NCBI GenBank assembly: GCA_900088475.1
Contig: FLMG01002877.1
Location: forward strand, 1-24,169
Length of the DNA stretch: 24,169 nt
Reading direction: 5' to 3'
Origin: Hyphochytrium catenoides
Lineage: Eukaryota > Sar > Hyphochytriomycetes > Hyphochytriales > Hyphochytriaceae
The translations under genes were made by a program, and so were the position numbers. Positions within the stretch are counted from its first letter, which is position 1. Each line of letters begins with the position of its first letter. Below are positions 18,801-24,169 of the stretch, piece after piece. Below the pieces are notes generated by a model. It was given only the letters and a program-made list of their open reading frames with translations, was not told the origin of the DNA and searched no databases.

Positions 18801-20635
18801 GATCTTGTCCTCTATAACTCCCTTGACCGTATCCATCTCCCGCTTCATATCCTGAGCCAGGTCATAATCTTCTTTTGAGACTGCCTGCCTTTTCTGTATG
18901 TCGAGCTGGGCAAGCTTGATGCCAAGGGACTTAAGCTCCTCCTCCAGCGCCTTCAGCTTCTTAGCCTGAAGTTAAGGAAGGGATGTTTTAAGGGATATGT
19001 TGCACTCCCAGCGATAACATAAAGTAGCATAGCTCTCTGAATGGAGCCTCGCCCTTGGCCATTCCCTCTCTAGAGTGGCATCAAGAGCTACATTCGTCGT
19101 CCTCCCTCATGTCTAAGCGTATCAAGTCTAAGTTTCTAGATGAGTTTTTTTCCAAGCACACCTGCTCATACTCTTCCGCTTTCACAGCAGCTTCTTTGGC
19201 TTGAAAGACAATTTTGATCTTTGCGGCTGTCTCTTGGTCCATATTCATATCCACCGCCAGATCGTCTAGAGCAGACGGCTTCGCAAAAGGCGCAGGGACA
19301 AGCCCAGGGGTTGTAACTCGTCCTCCCACTCCGGGAATAGCAGGTACCGAAGCATGAAGAGGTTCTCCGAGTACGTTGATGGCTATCAAGCCGACCTTTC
19401 AATAGCCGAGAAAGTGGTGAGCACAGTGAGAAGCAGCAGCTAGGACGGAAAGACGGTAGCAGCTGTAATGCAGAAGAGTGATGAAGGGAAAGACTGAACC
19501 ACAGTTACCTGGTTGAAGAGATTATACTTGTTAACATAACACTGGTGAATAAGCAGCTTGACAAAGTTGCCGATCTTGTCGATGTAAACAGACTTCAACT
19601 CCCTGGCCTAACAAGCAGGAAGGGAACCATTCAGAAGCATTAGCAAGAGGCAGACTGGAGGAGAAACCGTTGAGGAAAGATAAAGAGCACGGTGTAATGA
19701 GAGAATGCATTTACCTGATAATCTGTCTTCTCATTGCTGTTCAGAGATAAATACCTTTAGGGAGAAATACGGAGTCAGCGCGCGAAAAATCTAGGTACTT
19801 CTTCCCCTCTTGAACACCTCCGCTCTCTTGTCTCACTGTCTCTCTCAGGGTGTGCTCATGTGCGCTGAGACTTACCCGAGTCTGTCAAACTTCACTTCCT
19901 CAAGAAATTGGCCTTGACCTATGAAGACTTCAATCTTGGTTGCGATCTTGCTCTGGTGCGAGAGTATTTGGAGCTGAACGCAGCGTTACAAAGGCAGGGT
20001 AAGGCTTTCAGCTGCAGGTCAAGCGCCGTAACCCTGACTCTGTTAAGCTCACTTCTTCGCCTAGCTCTATTTGGTCCTGGCCCGCCAATCGGACAACTTG
20101 CTCGCTGGTCCCCTTACTAATTATCGCCTCACTAGCCACTCTACTGTCTTTCTGGGAACCCATAGTACCTGCGTGATTCTTGATGATCCGTCTGTGAGAC
20201 GGAGAGAGATCTCCTGCGGCCATTCGCAGAACCTGCATCATAGGGACAGATTAGGAGAGGGAACTGAACCAAAACAAGGGATAATTGAGGAGAGAGAGGT
20301 ACGTAGACCTACCTAGGGCTCTGCCAGCCCCGAGTTTGGGGCCCATGAACGTTTAGTTCAGAAGCAGGATACTCAGGATCCTGGCCTGCGCAGAGTATAT
20401 ATATATATAAATAGCGAAAGCAGGTAGGTTGTAGTATAAGGGCAAGCCTTGAGGAGCGGACAGACTGCTCAGCATGGACACCATGGCGCAAGGTAAGAGG
20501 ACAAGAAAGAAGGGGTAATGTAGATAATCCCTTGCTAGGAATGTTGACGTTACACAAAGATTGCTTCGTCGGCGACATTCTGAGAAGAGCTGCTCTACCT
20601 GAGCAGGAGGCAACTTCAAACTTTAGCTTGCTCAT
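15032..20635 (-). CDS. CEP104: CEP104 orthologue, cilium-tip and centriole protein, 18 exons
   Basis: CEP104 (FAP256 in Chlamydomonas) sits at the distal centriole and cilium tip and binds tubulin through a TOG domain. Exons in transcript order: 20635-20599, 20385-20313, 20232-20169, 19973-19876, 19754-19715, 19607-19509, 19395-19162, 18965-18774, 18453-17992, 17874-17680, 17506-17450, 17337-17251, 17004-16849, 16603-16508, 16298-16107, 15845-15642, 15373-15261, 15140-15032. These total 2508 nt, or 835 residues (human is about 925). Domains: an N-terminal jelly-roll (1-146) with SELNVHGPQTRGWQSPRFCE; a coiled coil (about 190-279); a Pro/Gln/Ser-rich linker (280-433); a TOG domain (434 to about 645) with FGEYVARCLYSKTWSLRDAA; and four C2HC zinc fingers (710-824). 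No SxIP EB-binding motif was seen. The start matches the family N-terminus. The exon 13/14 junction is the least certain border. Confidence 0.96.
20169..20635 (-). other. CEP104: CEP104 N-terminal exons (start of the jelly-roll domain)
   Basis: Exon 1 encodes MSKLKFEVASCS. Exon 2 continues with GQDPEYPASELNVHGPQTRG and WQSPR. Exon 3 adds FCEWPQEISLRL. Phases 1 and 2 at the first two introns rebuild Gly and Arg codons at conserved family positions, which fixes the start codon at 20635. Intron 1 (20386-20598) contains a short (TA)n run near 20396-20408. Confidence 0.95.
20396..20408. repeat. Short (TA)n run in CEP104 intron 1
   Basis: About six TA units. The run lies close to the 3' splice site of intron 1 on the minus strand. 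No function is suggested. Confidence 0.7.
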
Positions 20636-21503
20636 GTGAGGAGGATATAACTGGGAGCACCTCGCCTAGTAAGACGAGGGCAGCTGAAGGACCTGTGCCA
20701 TGCTGAGGAAGCGAGCTTCGAACTCTGGGCTCGCTTGATTGAGCACTTTAGGACGGAGTCTAGGAATCTCTTACGCTCTATCCCCCTCGACGAAAACGGC
20801 TAAGCTTTCAGAGATTCCTCCTGGCTTGTAGCCCTCAAAAATGTAGTCTACCTCTCCGCAAAGTAAGACACTAGAGCAAGTAGGAGTAGCTGCTGGCCCG
20901 TAGAAGGAAGGAAAAAAGATTGGAAACAGCCATATACAGTGTGATTAGCAGGAAGCGCAGCAGGAGGAGGAGTCTAACAACCTTCTAGCCCTTGCACGAC
21001 CGCTGCGAACTCTGGCTGATCCTGGCACTAAGCAGGAGCTAGCGACAAACAGTGCGAACCGACGGCTGCTGCGTGTCAACTCTTTAGAAGGGGGAAAGAA
21101 TGCATTGACAAGCGCTGACAAGACCTTTGTTTTTCATAAAAAAGAGGACAGACAGATGTGGAGATCGAGAGACAGAGGCCGGGAATGAGAGACAGAGTCA
21201 AACATTAGAAGAGGCTACGAAGCTCGAGAGCTTGAGGGAGACACGTCAATGGGGCGGGATCGCGACTGATGAGCTGATGAGTGATGAGAAGTCGAAGCAA
21301 AGACGAGGAGCAACGCTTTGTCATTTTGTCATGGTCAGATTGCTGATCAGGCACTAAAATCGCCAATTCACACCGCCTCTATCCTTGATGTGAATGACTA
21401 ATTCAAAAAGAAAATACTATTCGGTTACCATATTGCGGTAACTACACCTGAGGGAGTGCTCTTGATTTTATACGGGAAGGAGTTCACTCTTCCACTTGAC
21501 TAG
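20636..21503. other. Region upstream of CEP104 without a recognisable gene
   Basis: It lies between the CEP104 start and the first retrotransposon remnant. The longest plus-strand frame (21127-21357) has no family features. A short inverted repeat (GTTACC...GGTAAC) lies near 21424-21442. The CEP104 promoter should be here, but no TATA-like or other element stands out at a convincing position. Confidence 0.5.
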
Positions 21504-22716
21504 TTGATCTTGAACCCTTTAGTTCTCCGTTCCATCCTTCGTGCCTACGAGGATAGTTCTACGCCAGCGTTGGAGGATTCAGTGTGGCTTCATCAGTCTC
21601 GAGTGGGAGGTGTCGGTGTGAGCCATACGCAATCGATCTTCAAAGAGGCCTACATCGGCTCGTCGGGTGCAAACTCGTGATGACATCCGGGCTGCCCTTC
21701 TTCACCGCCCTCTGGATGCCTTCCGGCTATGTGGATCTTCGTTTGGCCCTCACTGCACACAACGCGGAAGTAGATGGGCATAAGACATTAGAGGAGATAC
21801 TCCAGTCTCAGGGCAACGTCCAGAGGCTTCTGTCTGAGGAAGTTTGGATCACAAACGCGACCAGCTACAAGCCCGAGCGGTACGCCTTCGTGATCGAGCA
21901 CGGCGAAGGACGGCAGGGATGAACACGCGGGTCCTGGGTTGGATCAAAGAATACGGGACTCCCGCATCTACCGCCTCATGCTCCGACGACGATACCTGGG
22001 GGTACCGATCCTCGATGCGCCAGGGCGGTTCAAATTGTGCCACTGGGACTTTTTTGACGTGTTTGTTGGGGGCCATGCGATGGTCTGCAGCTTAGCCCGT
22101 CGATGTATGACGGTACGTCATGATGGCTTAGGGGACCTTCTCCTAGGCCTAGCTCGTTCGGCAGGACTTTTGGCCAGAGGTGAACCTCCCGATAGGGTAT
22201 TACCCTATGGTCATCGCCCAGGCGACCTGGCCATTGCGGAATTTGAGCCTCAAAGAGTCTGCACGGTCTTTGACGTTACTGCCTCCGACTCGCTGCAATT
22301 CAACACCCTACCTCATGCAGCGGCTCGGACAGGATACATCGCAGGGGATGCCCATAGGAGGAAAATTGCCTTTTACGCCGAGGAGTGCGAGGATCAAGGC
22401 TATGGTTTCCGGCCCTTGGCGTGGGAGTCCTTTGGCGGGGCAAGGGAGACCGTTCATCATTCGACCCTGAAAGAATGGCTTAGAGCTATCTTTGACAGGT
22501 GTGGGAGTGTGGGTCTTCCTCTCTCATGTCTCACTACCACCGCTTACAGACGTATCTCAGTCCTCTTACAGCGGTGCAATGCAGAGATGGCCTTCCATCG
22601 AATGCCCCTGCCTGCGCATATTGAGAAATCGCTCTTGGGTCAGTTTCCAGATGCCGGTGCCGGAGGGCTTCTCTAGTGGTGATGGAGGACAAGTCTATGG
22701 TACACCTGCATAAAGT
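21504..22716 (+). mobile_element. 5'-truncated, frame-broken non-LTR retrotransposon (ORF2 C-terminal part)
   Basis: This is the end of a LINE-type polyprotein downstream of the reverse-transcriptase catalytic core, which is absent. Frame 1 (21504-21680) has the post-RT signature VWLHQSRVGGVGVSHTQ and stops at a TGA at 21678. Related sequence continues in another frame to a stop near 21922. From 21939 to 22676 a third frame carries the C-terminal domain: GGHAMVCSL, TVRHDGLGDLLLGLARSAGL, RPGDLAIAEF, VFDVTASDSLQF, and YAEECEDQGYGFRPLAWESF. The ORF stops at 22676, so the 3' UTR is only about 40 bases, ending TAAAGT at 22716. At least two frameshifts or stops make it a pseudogene. Confidence 0.8.
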
Positions 22717-23012
22717 CTACTATGTATAGATATCCAATTATTAGTTTCTCCTACTGGTAACTTTATGCAGGTGTACCATAGATTTCTGTCTACCACCACT
22801 AGAGAGGCCCTCCAGCAACAGCTCCGGAGGAAAGCTGGCCCAGGACCGCATTCTCATGGCAGGGGCATTCGATGGAAGGCCATCTCTGCATTGCACCGCT
22901 ATGAGAGGACTGAGATACGTCTGTAGGCGGTGGCTGAGACATGAGAGAGGAAGACCTACACTCCTACACTTGTCAAAGATAGCCCTAAGCCATTCTTTCA
23001 GGTCGAATGAAC
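22452..23012. repeat. Large imperfect inverted repeat made of two retrotransposon 3' ends
   Basis: The left arm is 22452-22716 and the right arm 22760-23012, in opposite orientation. A 43-base unique spacer (22717-22759) separates them. The arms are clearly alike along their length, with substitutions and small indels. Both end at the spacer with ATGGTACACCTGCATAAAGT. The arms are the last part of the LINE ORF plus its short 3' UTR, not DNA-transposon termini. Confidence 0.9.
22760..23012 (-). mobile_element. Severely 5'-truncated copy of the same retrotransposon, inverted
   Basis: Read on the minus strand it carries the peptide KEWLRAIFDKCRSVGLPLSC and the same 3' UTR end as the plus-strand copy. 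Similarity stops abruptly at 23012, as expected for an incomplete target-primed reverse transcription. Only about 253 bases survive, and the reading frame is disrupted relative to the longer copy. Confidence 0.8.
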
Positions 23013-23331
23013 TGTCTCCGTTATTGTACTGTCTCACCAGCTTTCCCCTTTTTATCTTGAGATATACAGATCTGCATACATACATCCTAGAGTACTTTAT
23101 CCACTTATCAACTTCTTTCTTATACGAGATGTAGAAAGAAGAAGAAAGAGAGTGAAGAGGAAAAAGGGAGCCGAAAATGGCTTTGTATGTAGCTCTTCTT
23201 GTTGTCTCCTTTTCTTCCTCTTCTTCCTCTTTCTTGTTAATCATTTTCTCCTCCTCCTCCTTCGGAGTGGTAAGGCCTCATATATTAGTGGCGATTCACT
23301 TAGCGCCAAAAGAAAGGGAAGTTAGCTTTTA
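23013..23331. other. Spacer between retrotransposon remnants
   Basis: No gene seen. It contains a purine-rich stretch (23133-23172) and a CT-rich stretch (23205-23265). Small open frames here are composition artefacts. Confidence 0.5.
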
Positions 23332-24169
23332 TTGTGCTCTAACTTCGACCTCCGTCTACGAGCTTTCCTCGCTCGACTACTGGGCCTTCCTTCTCTTTCG
23401 GAGGCAGTTTGGCAACAAGCTATCCTCCCCGTCCACCTGGGCGGCCTGGGTCTTGCGTCTGCCGCCTGCCTGGCGATTCCTGCTTACATTGGGTCCTTGG
23501 GTGCCTCGGCCCAGTTAATCAAACACCTGCTACGCATGCCGGACGCCGAGGGTTACTCTCCTCGGTTAGCTGACGAGTTGCTCGACGCCTTCTGGAATTC
23601 GCTTGAAGTCACTGACGCGGAAGTGCGTGTGCCCTTCTCTCGTCTCATCTCTCGAGAAGAGACTAAACTTCAGCATTATCTATCACAGTTTGTTTGGTCG
23701 GCCTCGGCCAAGGCCCTGTTGTCTCGCGCTGACTTGGACCTGCGCGCGAGGAGGGCTCGCTTACGTGCCACTTCTCTCCCGCATGCCGGGGCTTTCCTTC
23801 GGGCTGCCCCTATTCCTTGGCTGCAGCTGAGGATTTGGTCCCCTTTGGTTTTCCGGGTCATGCTGTGGCGCTTCTTAATTAGGAATCCCTCTTGTGCGGT
23901 CTTCTGTCTCTCTTCCTTGTCAGACCTGCTCTTGCCCTTTGGATGGAGATCATGGTATCGTCTGTTGCCGCGGTGGTGGCGCTAATCAGCGTCATCGTCG
24001 TGTTCAAGAAATTCTATTTCATGCTTTTCGGGACTCTGGCCTCAAAGTCTCTCGTGAACCCCGTCACCTCCTTCCGGGGTCAAATCTGAAACCGGGAGAC
24101 CTGTTGGTTTGCGGCTTCTCGGACTCTTATCAACATACGGCTTTCGATGTGTCCATCACGGACTCGCTG
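23332..24169 (+). mobile_element. Non-LTR retrotransposon ORF2 C-terminal region, frameshifted, running off the window
   Basis: The first frame (23332 to about 23900) has the post-RT signature LPVHLGGLGLASAACLAIPA followed by the arginine-rich RARLRATSLPHAGAFLRAAP block, typical of the thumb/linker region. The homology then jumps to the next frame, from about 23894 to the window end: CQTCSCPLDGDHGIVCC, a GDHxxxC zinc-knuckle-like motif, then RHRRVQEILFHAFRDSGLKV, KPGDLLV and FDVSITDSL. The jump implies a one-base-type indel near 23885-23910, so this copy is probably dead. It is related to, but distinct from, the remnant at 21504-22716. The 3' end lies outside the window. Confidence 0.8.

Noticed and set aside
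21127-21357. 76-codon plus-strand frame upstream of CEP104
   Set aside because: Charged low-complexity composition, no family features and no splice context.
22452-23012. Inverted repeat as terminal inverted repeats of a DNA transposon
   Set aside because: The arms encode the C-terminal tail of a LINE ORF plus its 3' UTR, and the interior is only 43 bases with no transposase.

Overview
The window is nuclear DNA from a eukaryote. It has spliceosomal introns with GT-AG borders and YTAAY-like branch sites, non-LTR retrotransposon remnants, and long CT/GA dinucleotide tracts. It encodes a CEP104 orthologue (cilium-tip protein) and a CM1-motif protein (gamma-tubulin recruiter), so the lineage almost certainly builds centrioles or basal bodies and flagella. 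Intron-dense genes in simple-repeat-rich DNA suggest a flagellated protist or alga, for example an alveolate such as a chromerid. That placement is a guess and cannot be settled from this sequence alone.

Layout: 1-951 is repeat-rich upstream DNA. 952-8911 (+) is a 25-exon gene for a 990-residue coiled-coil protein with an N-terminal CM1 (Cnn_1N) motif. 8912-10714 is repeat-rich DNA with a 52-N assembly gap and traces of a spliced minus-strand transcript. 10715-14425 (+) is an uninterrupted 1236-codon gene for an unrecognised protein with a signal peptide, one membrane span and two IQ motifs. 14426-15031 is a convergent spacer. 15032-20635 (-) is an 18-exon CEP104 gene of 835 residues. 20636-21503 has no gene that I recognise. 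21504-24169 holds three decayed non-LTR retrotransposon pieces, two of them tail to tail as an inverted repeat.

The exon models of the two spliced genes were built by hand from splice sites, reading phase and family resemblance. Both add up to exact multiples of three (2973 and 2508 nt), which supports them strongly. Two of the three clear genes belong to the centrosome/basal-body/cilium module. The middle gene could bind calmodulin on the cytosolic side of a membrane. Whether this neighbourhood means shared function or chance cannot be told from one window.

Most long open frames outside these genes are artefacts, because (CT)n/(GA)n has no stop codon in any of the six frames.
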